Source of the DNA: Pseudomonas sp. FP453
GTDB taxonomy: Bacteria > Pseudomonadota > Gammaproteobacteria > Pseudomonadales > Pseudomonadaceae
Assembly: GCF_030687495.1 (NCBI RefSeq)
Contig: NZ_CP117435.1
Span: 5,956,501 to 6,020,500, forward strand
DNA: 64,000 bases
Direction: 5' to 3'
Under the pieces are notes generated by a model. It worked only from the letters and a program-made list of their open reading frames with translations, ran no database searches and had not been told where the DNA came from. Shown here one piece after another: positions 8,847-16,466 of this stretch (the first letter of the stretch is position 1; every line of letters starts with the position of its first letter). The position numbers and the translations under genes are program-made.

Positions 8847-9160
8847 GTTCAAGCAATAGCGTCACCGTGCAGATCCTGGATAAAGAGTATTCGATCATCT
8901 GCCCCCAGGAAGAGCGCAACAACCTGGTGAGCGCCGCCCGTTACCTGGATGGCAAGATGCGTGAAATCCGCAGCAGCGGCAAAGTCATCGGCGCCGACCG
9001 TATCGCCGTGATGGCCGCGCTGAACATCACTCACGATCTGCTGCACAAGCAGGAACGCCCTGACGTACAGGCCAGCGGCTCGACGCGCGAGCAGGTGCGC
9101 GACCTGCTGGAACGTGTGGATCTGGTGCTTTCCAGCGATTCAGACGCACCCAAGGGCTGA
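8843..9160 (+). CDS. zapA: Cell division protein ZapA
   Basis: 105-residue FtsZ-ring-associated protein. The N-terminal part, SVTVQILDKEYSIICPQEER, is the beta-rich head that bundles FtsZ, and the second half is the helical dimerisation segment. AARYLDGKMREIRSSGKVIG and AVMAALNITHDLL match the family core. Its ATG overlaps the preceding ZapB-like gene, and the 6S RNA promoter starts within about 20 bases after its stop. The zapA-ssrS-ygfA order is conserved in gammaproteobacteria. Confidence 0.95.
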   Translation: MSSSNSVTVQILDKEYSIICPQEERNNLVSAARYLDGKMREIRSSGKVIGADRIAVMAALNITHDLLHKQERPDVQASGSTREQVRDLLERVDLVLSSDSDAPKG

Positions 9161-9179
9161 TTGCCGCCGACGTTTAAGG

Positions 9180-9185
9180 TATACT
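9180..9185 (+). promoter_or_regulatory. -10 element of the 6S RNA promoter
   Basis: TATACT lies about six bases before the predicted 6S RNA 5' end. I see no convincing -35 hexamer at the usual 16-18 base spacing; TTGCCG at 9161-9166 is too close. Confidence 0.55.
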
Positions 9186-9190
9186 CGCCC

Positions 9191-9372
9191 CACTCCCTGG
9201 CGTGTTTGCCAGTCGGCGATGTCCCTGAGCCGATTCGCACTACCCTGGAAGTTGCACGTTGGGCTGGTGTGCATGTCCGCTAGACGGAAAGCCTTAAAGC
9301 CTACTGCTTCTTCCACCTTGAACTTTCGGGTTCAAGGGCTAAGTCGACAGCGGCTCTGTCGGGGAGCCTGAA
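9191..9372 (+). ncRNA. ssrS: 6S RNA
   Basis: 6S RNA binds the sigma70 RNA polymerase holoenzyme and mimics an open promoter. The transcript starts near CCACTCCCTGGCGTGTTTGC, and the 3' part ends with CGGGGAGCCTGAATTC, whose GGGGAG can pair with CTCCC at the 5' end to close the long rod. Size of about 180 bases and location between zapA and ygfA match Pseudomonas ssrS. Exact ends are estimated. A strong hairpin follows before ygfA. Confidence 0.9.
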
Positions 9373-9383
9373 TTCCCAAACTC

Positions 9384-9412
9384 AATGCCAGTCTTCGGAC
9401 TGGCATTGTTTT
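9384..9412 (+). terminator. Hairpin with T-tract between 6S RNA and ygfA
   Basis: AATGCCAGTC/GACTGGCATT stem with a TTCG tetraloop (9384-9407) followed by GTTTTAT. Fits an intrinsic terminator for ssrS. ygfA starts only 14 bases later, so ygfA would depend on read-through. Confidence 0.8.
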
Positions 9413-9425
9413 ATGAGCCGAAACC

Positions 9426-10040
9426 ATGACCGAACCTGCGCCGCTTTCCCGTCCGCAACTTCGACGCATGTTGCGCAAAGCCCGCCGCGAACTCTCGCCG
9501 AGCGAGCAGCGCAAGGCCGCCCTCGGCCTGTATCGGCAACTGGCACAGCAGCCGCTGTTTCGCCGGGCCAAACATATTTCCTTGTATCTACCGACGGACG
9601 GTGAAATCGATCCGCGCCTGCTGCTGCGCGCCGCCCAGCGCCGGGGCAAGGCCACTTACCTGCCGGTGCTCAGCGCGTGGCCACGGACCAAGATGGTGTT
9701 CCAGCGCGTGCGGCCGGGGGAAAAGTTGCGGCCCAACCGCTTCCGCATCCTCGAGCCACGGGTGAACATCGGCCAGCAGCGCAAGGTCTGGGCGCTGGAC
9801 CTGGTGTTATTGCCGTTGGTCGGTTTCGATGACGTGGGTGGACGCCTGGGCATGGGCGGCGGTTTCTACGACCGCAGCCTCGCTTACCTGGCGCGCCGCA
9901 AAAGCTGGCGCAAGCCGACGCTGCTGGGCCTGGCCCATGAATGTCAGAAGGTCGAGAAGTTGACGCAGGCGAGCTGGGATGTGCCGTTGGCTGGCACCGT
10001 CACGGATAAGCAGTGGTATATCGCGCAGACGCCGCAGTAA
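9426..10040 (+). CDS. ygfA: 5-formyltetrahydrofolate cyclo-ligase
   Basis: ATP-dependent enzyme that converts 5-formyl-THF to 5,10-methenyl-THF; 204 residues. The N-terminal basic segment (RRMLRKARRELSPSEQ), the middle KHISLYLPTDGEIDPR and the C-terminal signature GGRLGMGGGFYDRSLAY are typical of the family. It is immediately downstream of 6S RNA and may be made from the same primary transcript, as reported for other gammaproteobacteria. A ten-base-pair hairpin spans its stop codon. Confidence 0.94.
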   Translation: MTEPAPLSRPQLRRMLRKARRELSPSEQRKAALGLYRQLAQQPLFRRAKHISLYLPTDGEIDPRLLLRAAQRRGKATYLPVLSAWPRTKMVFQRVRPGEKLRPNRFRILEPRVNIGQQRKVWALDLVLLPLVGFDDVGGRLGMGGGFYDRSLAYLARRKSWRKPTLLGLAHECQKVEKLTQASWDVPLAGTVTDKQWYIAQTPQ

Positions 10041-10053
10041 ACAGCGGCGTCTG
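10026..10053. terminator. GC-rich hairpin across the ygfA stop codon
   Basis: CAGACGCCGC (10026-10035) and GCGGCGTCTG (10044-10053) pair perfectly around an 8-base loop that contains the TAA stop. No T-tract follows on either strand, so true terminator activity is uncertain; it lies between convergent genes. Confidence 0.4.
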
Positions 10054-10062
10054 GAAGAAGGG

Positions 10063-10212
10063 TCAGCGCTTGAACGGTTGCGGTTGTTGCTGAGTCAGTT
10101 CAATGGGTGCATCGGTCTTGTTCGACCAGAGGCTTTGGGCATACCCGGTGGTCACGACGCCCAGACCAAACAAAATAACCAAAATCCATAGTAAATCCGG
10201 CTTACGTTGCAT
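10063..10212 (-). CDS. Small single-span membrane protein
   Basis: 49 residues beginning MQRKPDLLWILVILFGLGVV and ending in QPQPFKR. A basic N-terminus is followed by one hydrophobic helix (about residues 7-24) and a polar tail rich in Gln and Pro. An AAGGGGGG ribosome binding site lies seven bases before the ATG, which supports real translation. A small gene of this kind follows ygfA in other pseudomonads. No function is known to me. Confidence 0.7.
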   Translation of the reverse strand: MQRKPDLLWILVILFGLGVVTTGYAQSLWSNKTDAPIELTQQQPQPFKR

Positions 10213-10406
10213 CGATTGCCCCCCTTCAGGCACCTCGTACACGATGACAACAACGTTCCAAAGTAGTCCGTTGCAGCGGCGTCAAGCTTAAAAGCGGGCA
10301 TTCTGCGGTAACGTGAACCAACACGCAAACCTTGGCGCCAACCGACTGTCGGTTTGTCATTTAATTGCCTGACAACTTGCCCAATCCCATTTTCAGGAGC
10401 GCAAAA

Positions 10407-10856
10407 ATGGCCTATTGGCTGATGAAATCCGAGCCCGACGAACTCTCCATCAAGGGCCTGGAAAAGCTCGGCGTAGCTCGCTGGGACGGGGTGCGCAACT
10501 ATCAGGCGCGCAATTTCCTGCGCGCCATGGCCGAGGATGACGAGTTTTTCTTCTACCACTCCAGCTGCCCGGAGCCGGGAATTGCCGGCATCGGAAAAAT
10601 CATCAAGGCGGCTTACCCGGATCCCACAGCGCTAGAGCCAGAAAGCCACTATTTCGACGCCAAGGCCACCCCGGAGAAAAACCCGTGGAGCGCGATCGAT
10701 GTGGCCCACATCAAAACCTTTCCCAAGGTGTTGGGCCTGGGTTACCTGAAACAACAAACCGCCCTCGCCGAGTTGCCGTTGGTGCAAAAAGGCAGCCGGT
10801 TGTCTGTGATGCCGGTGACCGCCGAGCAATGGGCGGCGGTGCTGGCCCTGGGTTAA
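10407..10856 (+). CDS. EVE domain-containing protein
   Basis: 149 residues starting MAYWLMKSEPDELSIKGLEK, the canonical beginning of EVE (PUA-like) domain proteins. YQARNFLRAMAEDDEFFFYH and PGIAGIGKIIKAAYPDPTA are also family segments. The start at 10407 is preceded by CAGGAG at good distance; an upstream in-frame ATG has no such site. EVE domains bind modified bases in nucleic acids, and in Pseudomonas this gene sits stably next to ygfA. The exact ligand and pathway are unknown. Monocistronic by position. Confidence 0.88.
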   Translation: MAYWLMKSEPDELSIKGLEKLGVARWDGVRNYQARNFLRAMAEDDEFFFYHSSCPEPGIAGIGKIIKAAYPDPTALEPESHYFDAKATPEKNPWSAIDVAHIKTFPKVLGLGYLKQQTALAELPLVQKGSRLSVMPVTAEQWAAVLALG

Positions 10857-10997
10857 CGGGGCAGAACCCGGCGGTCACGCGCCTGGCGCATGCATCTGTG
10901 CGCCAAGCGCGTTAGGCTTGCGCTTCATTTGACCGGTATCAACCGCCTGCGGGCGCCGCCCGGTCAAACTAGGACGCTAATGCCGCAGGAAGCCGCC

Positions 10998-11963
10998 ATG
11001 TCGCAGAACAACCACACCTCCCGTATTTTCGCCATCGCCTTGATCGCCCTGCTGCTCGGCGCCGGCGGCTTCGGTTACTGGCGCTCCACCCAGGACCGCC
11101 TGCCCGAAGGCCTGAGCATGGGCAACGGGCGCCTGGAATCCACCGAAGTGCAGATCGCCGCGAAGATCCCCGGGCGCCTGGCCGAAGTGCGTGTGGATGA
11201 AGGCGACAAGGTGCTCAAGGGCCAACTGCTCGCGCGCATGGACACCCGCACCCTCGAAGCCCAGCGCGCCCAGGCCGAAGCCGAAGTGCTGCGCGCCAAG
11301 GAAAACTTCGCCGCCGCCGAGGCCAATGTGCAACTGCGCCAAAGCGAGCAGTTGCTGGCCAACCAGGAACTCAAGCGTACCCAGGAGCTGTACAAACGCG
11401 GCTTCGCCAGCAGCCAATTGATCGACCAGCAACAAGCCCGGCAAAACACCGGCAACGCGGCGGTGATCGCAGCCCAAGCCCAGGTCAATTCGGTAAAAGC
11501 CGCCATCGGCGCCGCCCAGGCCCAGGTCGCCCAGCTCAACAGCGAAATCGACGACAGCAGCCTGCGCGCGCCCATCGACGGAATCATCCAACTGCGCCTG
11601 GCCGAGCCCGGTGAAGTGCTCGGCGCAGGCGGACGCGTGCTGCTGCTGATCGATCCGAATGACCAGTACATGAACCTCTACCTGCCCGCCTCCGTCACCG
11701 GTCGCCTGACCGTCGGCAGTGAAGCGCGCATCCTGCTCGACGCCCTGCCCCAGCAACCGCTGCCGGCGAAAATCAGCTTTGTCGCCGCCAAGTCACAGTT
11801 CACCCCCAAGGAAGTGGAAACCCGCGACGAACGCCAGAAACTGGTGTTCCGCGTCAAACTGCGCCTGACCCACCCCGACGCCGTGCCCCAAGCCAAACCG
11901 GGCATGCCCGGCGCCGGCTACGTGCGCACGGCCGATATCGACTGGCCGGCCAACCTGCAATGA
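10998..11963 (+). CDS. HlyD-family periplasmic adaptor (YhiI-like)
   Basis: 321-residue membrane-fusion protein of an export system. One N-terminal membrane anchor (about residues 9-27, FAIALIALLLGAGGFGYW) precedes a biotinyl-lipoyl-like half (QIAAKIPGRLAEVRVDEGDK), a long Ala/Gln-rich coiled-coil hairpin, and the second lipoyl half (LRAPIDGIIQLRLAEPGEVL). I used the ATG at 10998, preceded by AGGAAG; the open frame upstream lacks a site. It overlaps the ABC gene by four bases (ATGA) and forms an operon with the two genes that follow. Confidence 0.9.
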   Translation: MSQNNHTSRIFAIALIALLLGAGGFGYWRSTQDRLPEGLSMGNGRLESTEVQIAAKIPGRLAEVRVDEGDKVLKGQLLARMDTRTLEAQRAQAEAEVLRAKENFAAAEANVQLRQSEQLLANQELKRTQELYKRGFASSQLIDQQQARQNTGNAAVIAAQAQVNSVKAAIGAAQAQVAQLNSEIDDSSLRAPIDGIIQLRLAEPGEVLGAGGRVLLLIDPNDQYMNLYLPASVTGRLTVGSEARILLDALPQQPLPAKISFVAAKSQFTPKEVETRDERQKLVFRVKLRLTHPDAVPQAKPGMPGAGYVRTADIDWPANLQ

Positions 11964-14677
11964 CCGGCCTGGCGCTGCACGCCACCGGGATCAACCATCG
12001 CTACGGCAAGCAACAGGCCCTGCTCGACATCGCCTTCAGCCTGCCCGCTGGAACGCGCTGCGGCTTGATCGGCCCGGATGGCGCGGGCAAGTCGAGCCTG
12101 CTGGGGTTGATCGCCGGGGTGAAAAAGCTCCAGGCGGGCGAATTGCAGGTGCTCGGTGGTTCGATCCAGGACCGCCGCCACCGCAACAGCCTGTACCCGC
12201 GCATCGCCTTTATGCCCCAAGGCCTGGGCGGCAACCTGTACCCCGAACTGTCCATCAGCGAAAACATCCGCTTCTTCGCCACACTGTTCGGCCTGTCGAA
12301 AGCCGATTGCGACCAGCGCATGCACAACCTGCTGCTGGCCACCGACCTCGCACGTTTTGCCGAACGCCCGGCGGGCAAGCTGTCCGGCGGCATGAAGCAG
12401 AAACTCGGCCTGTGCTGCGCGCTGATCCATGACCCGGACCTGCTGATCCTCGACGAACCGACCACCGGCGTCGACCCGCTGTCGCGCCGCCGCTTCTGGG
12501 AGCTGGTCGAAACCGTACGCAGCGAACGCCCGCAACTGACGCTGCTGGTGGCCACGGCCTACATGGAAGAAGCCGAACAATTCGAACACTGCCTGATGCT
12601 CGATCGCGGCAGGCTGATCGCCGACGGCCTCAGCCGCGAACTGGCCGCCGTCACCCCCAGCGGCAAACTGGACGAGGCCTTCACCCACTTCCAGGGCGAC
12701 AGCGCCCACAACAATCAGGCGCTAGTGATCCCGCCACGGGAAAGCGACAACACCGACATCGCCATCGAAGCCCACAACCTGACCCTGCGTTTTGGTGATT
12801 TCACGGCGGTAAACCAGGTCAGCTTCGCCATTGGTCGTGGCGAGATCTTCGGCTTCCTCGGTTCCAACGGTTGCGGCAAGACCACCACCATGAAAGTCCT
12901 CACCGGCTTGATGCCGGCCACCGAAGGCAGCGCCAAGCTGCTGGGCAACCCGGTGAACGCCAAGGACCTGGCCACCCGCAAGCGCGTGGGGTTCATGTCA
13001 CAAAGCTTTTCGCTGTACGGCGAACTCAGCGTGCGCCAGAACCTGGTGCTGCATGCGCAGCTGTTCGACCTGCCCAAGGCCGCCAGCGGCCCGCGTATCG
13101 ATGAGCTGATCCAGCGATTCGACCTCGTTGACGTGGCCGAGCAACCTTCCGGCGAACTGCCCCTCGGCTTGCGCCAGCGCTTGTCGTTAGCCGTTGCCGT
13201 GTTGCATCGCCCGGAAGTGCTGATCCTCGATGAACCGACCTCGGGCGTTGACCCCGCGGCGCGGGATGATTTCTGGCGCTTGCTGATCGAACTGTCCCGC
13301 GAACAGGGCGTGACGATCTTCCTGTCCACCCACTTTATGAACGAAGCCCAACGCTGCGACCGCATCTCGCTGATGCACGCGGGCAAGGTGCTCGCCTGCG
13401 ACACGCCGGACGCGCTGCAACGGCAATTCCACGGCGACACCCTGGAAGCCGCCTTCGTCACTTGCCTGGAACAGGCCCAGGGCGAACCCGAACCCAGCGC
13501 ACCCACCGCCACCGTCAGCGAAACCGCCGCGCCGCCCGTGAGCAAACGCGGCTTCAGCCTGACGCGCCTGTTGGCGGTGGCCAGCCGCGAAGGCAAGGAA
13601 CTGCTGCGGGACAAGGTGCGCATGGCGTTTGCCCTGCTGGGGGCGATGTTCATGATGGTGATCTTTGGCTACGGCATCTCCTTGGACGTGGAAAACCTCG
13701 CCTTTGCCGTCTATGACCAGGACCAGACGCCACAGAGCCGCGCCTACCTGGAAGCGTTCCGCAGCTCGCGCTACTTCGCCGAGCAGCCTGTGATTCAGGA
13801 TTCGAACGAACTGCACCGGCGCCTGCAACGCTCGGAAATCAAACTGGCCCTGGAGATTCCACCGGGCTTTGGCCGCGACCTCTACGCCGGGCGCCAACCC
13901 ACCGTGGCGGCGTGGCTCGACGGCGGCATGCCGTTTCGCGCAGAAACCAGCCGTAACTATGTCGAAGCCGTGCACCAGGCCAACCTCCAGCAACTGGGCG
14001 AACTGAGCAGCCAGCCGCAACACAGCCAGGCGGCCGCCAAGCTGGAGACGCGCTTTCGTTACAACCAGGACGTGGTCAGCGTGAACGCCATCGGCCCCGG
14101 CGTGATGGCGCTGATCCTGGCGTTTATCCCGGCGATGCTCACCGCCCTTGGCATCGTGCGGGAAAAAGAGCTGGGTTCGATCACCAACTTCTACGCCACG
14201 CCGCTGACGCGCCTGGAGTTCCTGCTGGGCAAACAGGCGCCGTACCTGGCCGTGAGCCTGGTCAACCTGGCGCTGCTGGTGGCGATGAACCGCTGGCTGT
14301 TCGGCGTGCCCTTCAAAGGCAGCGGCCTGACGCTGGCGTTCGGCGGCCTGCTGTATGTGCTGGCCACCACCGGCATGGGCCTGTTGATTTCCGCGTTCAC
14401 CCGCACCCAGATCGCGGCGATCCTCGGCACCATGATCATCACCAGCCTGCCGACCATCCAGTTCTCCGGGCTGATCGTGCCGCGCTCGTCCCTGGAAGGT
14501 GCGGCAGCCTTGATGGGTATGCTGTTTCCGGCCGGGCACTTCCTTGATATCGCCGTGGGCACCTTTACCAAAGCCCTGGACCTGCGCCAGTTGTGGCCGC
14601 AATGCCTGGCGCTGTTCGGGTTCTTTGTCGCGTTTACCGGGCTGAGCCTGATCATGCTCAAGAAGCAGGAGGCCTGA
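11960..14677 (+). CDS. RbbA/YhiH-like double-ABC ATPase fused to ABC-2 permease
   Basis: 905 residues. First ABC domain: Walker A GPDGAGKSS (about residues 38-46), signature LSGGMKQKL, Walker B LLILDEPTTGVD. Second ABC domain from about residue 270: Walker A GSNGCGKTT, an atypical signature region (ELPLGLRQRLSL), Walker B VLILDEPTSGVD. The last 360 residues are an ABC-2 membrane domain with a large periplasmic loop and about five spans near the end. This is the architecture of E. coli RbbA (YhiH). With the adaptor and the separate permease it forms an exporter of unknown substrate; a ribosome-linked role for RbbA is reported only in E. coli. Confidence 0.9.
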   Translation: MTGLALHATGINHRYGKQQALLDIAFSLPAGTRCGLIGPDGAGKSSLLGLIAGVKKLQAGELQVLGGSIQDRRHRNSLYPRIAFMPQGLGGNLYPELSISENIRFFATLFGLSKADCDQRMHNLLLATDLARFAERPAGKLSGGMKQKLGLCCALIHDPDLLILDEPTTGVDPLSRRRFWELVETVRSERPQLTLLVATAYMEEAEQFEHCLMLDRGRLIADGLSRELAAVTPSGKLDEAFTHFQGDSAHNNQALVIPPRESDNTDIAIEAHNLTLRFGDFTAVNQVSFAIGRGEIFGFLGSNGCGKTTTMKVLTGLMPATEGSAKLLGNPVNAKDLATRKRVGFMSQSFSLYGELSVRQNLVLHAQLFDLPKAASGPRIDELIQRFDLVDVAEQPSGELPLGLRQRLSLAVAVLHRPEVLILDEPTSGVDPAARDDFWRLLIELSREQGVTIFLSTHFMNEAQRCDRISLMHAGKVLACDTPDALQRQFHGDTLEAAFVTCLEQAQGEPEPSAPTATVSETAAPPVSKRGFSLTRLLAVASREGKELLRDKVRMAFALLGAMFMMVIFGYGISLDVENLAFAVYDQDQTPQSRAYLEAFRSSRYFAEQPVIQDSNELHRRLQRSEIKLALEIPPGFGRDLYAGRQPTVAAWLDGGMPFRAETSRNYVEAVHQANLQQLGELSSQPQHSQAAAKLETRFRYNQDVVSVNAIGPGVMALILAFIPAMLTALGIVREKELGSITNFYATPLTRLEFLLGKQAPYLAVSLVNLALLVAMNRWLFGVPFKGSGLTLAFGGLLYVLATTGMGLLISAFTRTQIAAILGTMIITSLPTIQFSGLIVPRSSLEGAAALMGMLFPAGHFLDIAVGTFTKALDLRQLWPQCLALFGFFVAFTGLSLIMLKKQEA

Positions 14678-15795
14678 TGCATAAGTTCGCGCACATCCTG
14701 CGCCTGGGTCTGAAGGAACTCACCAGCCTGCGCCATGACAGCGTGTTGCTGCTGTTTCTGTTCTACGCCTTCACCGTGGCTATCTACATGCCCGCCGCCG
14801 GTTCGGTGATTGGCGTGCATAACGCCAGCGTGGCGTTTGTCGATGAAGACCACAGCGCACTCTCGCGGCAGATGGCCGAGGCCCTGCAACCACCCGAATT
14901 CCAGGCGCCCGCGCCGTTGCCCTACGACCAATTGGACAAGGTCATGGACAGCGGCGAATACACCTTCGTGATCAACGTGCCGGCGAACTTCCAGGCCGAC
15001 CTGTTGGCCGGTCGCCAGCCCGGCGTGCAGGTGAACGTGGACGCCACAGCGATGAGCCAGGCATTCATGGGCGCCGGTTACATCGGGCGGATCTTCCAGC
15101 GCGAACTGCTGGCCTACGGCGGCCAGACCGACGCCGCCAGCCAGGCGCCGGCGCTGCTGACGACGCGGGCGCTGTTCAACACCAACCTCGAAGGCGGCTG
15201 GTTTTTGGCGGTGATTCAGATCGTCAACAACATCACCATTCTTGCCATCGTGCTCACCGGTACTGCGCTGCTGCGCGAGCGGGAACACGGCACCCTTGAC
15301 CACTTGCTGGTGCTGCCGCTGACGGCGCTGGAGATCATGCTGGCAAAAATCTGGAGCAACATGCTGGTGGTGGTGTTGTGTACCTGGGTGTCGCTGGAGG
15401 TGGTGGTCAAGGGCTTGCTCGGCGTGCCGCTGGCGGGGTCCCTAAGTCTGTTCCTGTTTGTGACGGCGCTGTATCTGTTTGCCAGTACGGCGCTGGGGAT
15501 CTTTCTGGCCACGCTGGCCCGTTCGACGCCGCAGTTTGGCTTGCTGGCGATCCCGGTGATTATCCCGATGCTGTTGTTGTCCGGCGGCAGCACACCGTTG
15601 GACAGTATGCCCGAGTGGTTGCAGTGGGTGATGCAGGGGTCGCCTTCCACACACTTTGTGAGCTTGAGTGCGGCGATTCTGTTTCGGGATGCGGGGGTTG
15701 GGGTGGTGTGGCCGGATTTGCTGGCGTTGGCGGGGATTGGGTTGGTGTTTTTCTTGGTGGCGTTGGGGCGGTTCAGAAAGAGCTTGGCATCCTGA
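14677..15795 (+). CDS. ABC-2 type permease (YhhJ-like)
   Basis: 372 residues; ATG shares one base with the preceding stop (TGATG), so translation is coupled. One N-terminal span, a periplasmic domain (from about residue 45 to 170), then about five spans with the ABC-2 signature region ALLREREHGTLDHLLVLPLT. This fits the second permease of the yhiI-rbbA-yhhJ export unit. Together with the membrane half of the preceding gene it would form the heterodimeric channel. The gene end is followed by an inside-out REPIN that can fold into a long hairpin. Confidence 0.9.
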   Translation: MHKFAHILRLGLKELTSLRHDSVLLLFLFYAFTVAIYMPAAGSVIGVHNASVAFVDEDHSALSRQMAEALQPPEFQAPAPLPYDQLDKVMDSGEYTFVINVPANFQADLLAGRQPGVQVNVDATAMSQAFMGAGYIGRIFQRELLAYGGQTDAASQAPALLTTRALFNTNLEGGWFLAVIQIVNNITILAIVLTGTALLREREHGTLDHLLVLPLTALEIMLAKIWSNMLVVVLCTWVSLEVVVKGLLGVPLAGSLSLFLFVTALYLFASTALGIFLATLARSTPQFGLLAIPVIIPMLLLSGGSTPLDSMPEWLQWVMQGSPSTHFVSLSAAILFRDAGVGVVWPDLLALAGIGLVFFLVALGRFRKSLAS

Positions 15796-15810
15796 GGTGA
15801 CTGGTAGATT

Positions 15811-15897
15811 GCTATCGCAGGCAAGCCAGCTCCCACAGTTGACTGCATTCCAACGTTGGAACTCGGTCAACTGTGGGAGCTGGCTTGCCTGCGATGG
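15811..15897. repeat. Inside-out REPIN, T-type
   Basis: Two REP cores in the order opposite to the other doublets: GCTATCGCAGGCAAGCCAGC first and GTGGGAGCTGGCTTGCCTGC second, so GTGGGAG ends face inward. Between them CACAGTTGAC (15834-15843) pairs with GTCAACTGTG (15866-15875), and the centre TTCCAACGTTGGAA (15848-15861) is itself a palindrome. Lies between convergent genes. Confidence 0.88.
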
Positions 15898-15908
15898 CCG
15901 CGCCGCGG

Positions 15909-16316
15909 TTACTGAATGATGAGGTTGTTGAACAACAGGTCTTCCACCACCGGCTTGCCGGTCTCGTCATTCATCACTTGCTGAGTCTGTTTCAGGGCTT
16001 CCTGGCGCAGCTTCTCCTTGCCTTCGACCGTGCTCATGGTCTCGTTGGTCTGTTGGGTAAACAGCGCCACCAACTGGTTGCGGATCAACGCGTCATTGGC
16101 TTTGACCGCCGCAGCGGCTTCGGTGCCGGTCACGCGCAGGGCGATGTCGGCCTTGAACACCTTGAGCTTGGCCGTGCCGTCCAGGCCATAGTTGCCCACG
16201 AACGGTGGCGTCAGGCTGATATAGCTGACTTTCGGCGCCTCGCCTTCTTTGGCCTCTTCGGCCTGGGCCGCCATCGGCAGGGTCAGGGCCAGCATCAACA
16301 GGATCCACGCTTTCAC
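15909..16316 (-). CDS. FliL-like secreted protein
   Basis: 135 residues with a signal peptide (residues 1-19, ending MAAQA) and a FliL-type domain: YISLTPPFVGNYGLDG resembles the FliL start motif and KVFKADIALRVTG the first strand. It is often annotated as flagellar basal body-associated FliL, but no flagellar gene is near and the cleavable-looking signal peptide differs from the membrane anchor of true FliL. Role unknown. It is convergent with the export operon and divergent from the quinone oxidoreductase. Confidence 0.78.
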   Translation of the reverse strand: MKAWILLMLALTLPMAAQAEEAKEGEAPKVSYISLTPPFVGNYGLDGTAKLKVFKADIALRVTGTEAAAAVKANDALIRNQLVALFTQQTNETMSTVEGKEKLRQEALKQTQQVMNDETGKPVVEDLLFNNLIIQ

Positions 16317-16466
16317 AGTTCATTCCTCACATTCGGTTGCGCGCTAGCATAACGCTAGCAACGCTGAGCACAAGCTTATGGCGACTTATCAGGCACGAGC
16401 ATGCTCGTTGACCCACAGACCTGCCCTTCTACACTTATCGGCCACGACGCCCAAAGGAATAGTCCG

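Noticed and set aside
15909..16316. Flagellar cluster suggested by the FliL-like protein.
   Set aside because: No other flagellar gene is near, and the protein has a cleavable signal peptide, unlike true FliL.
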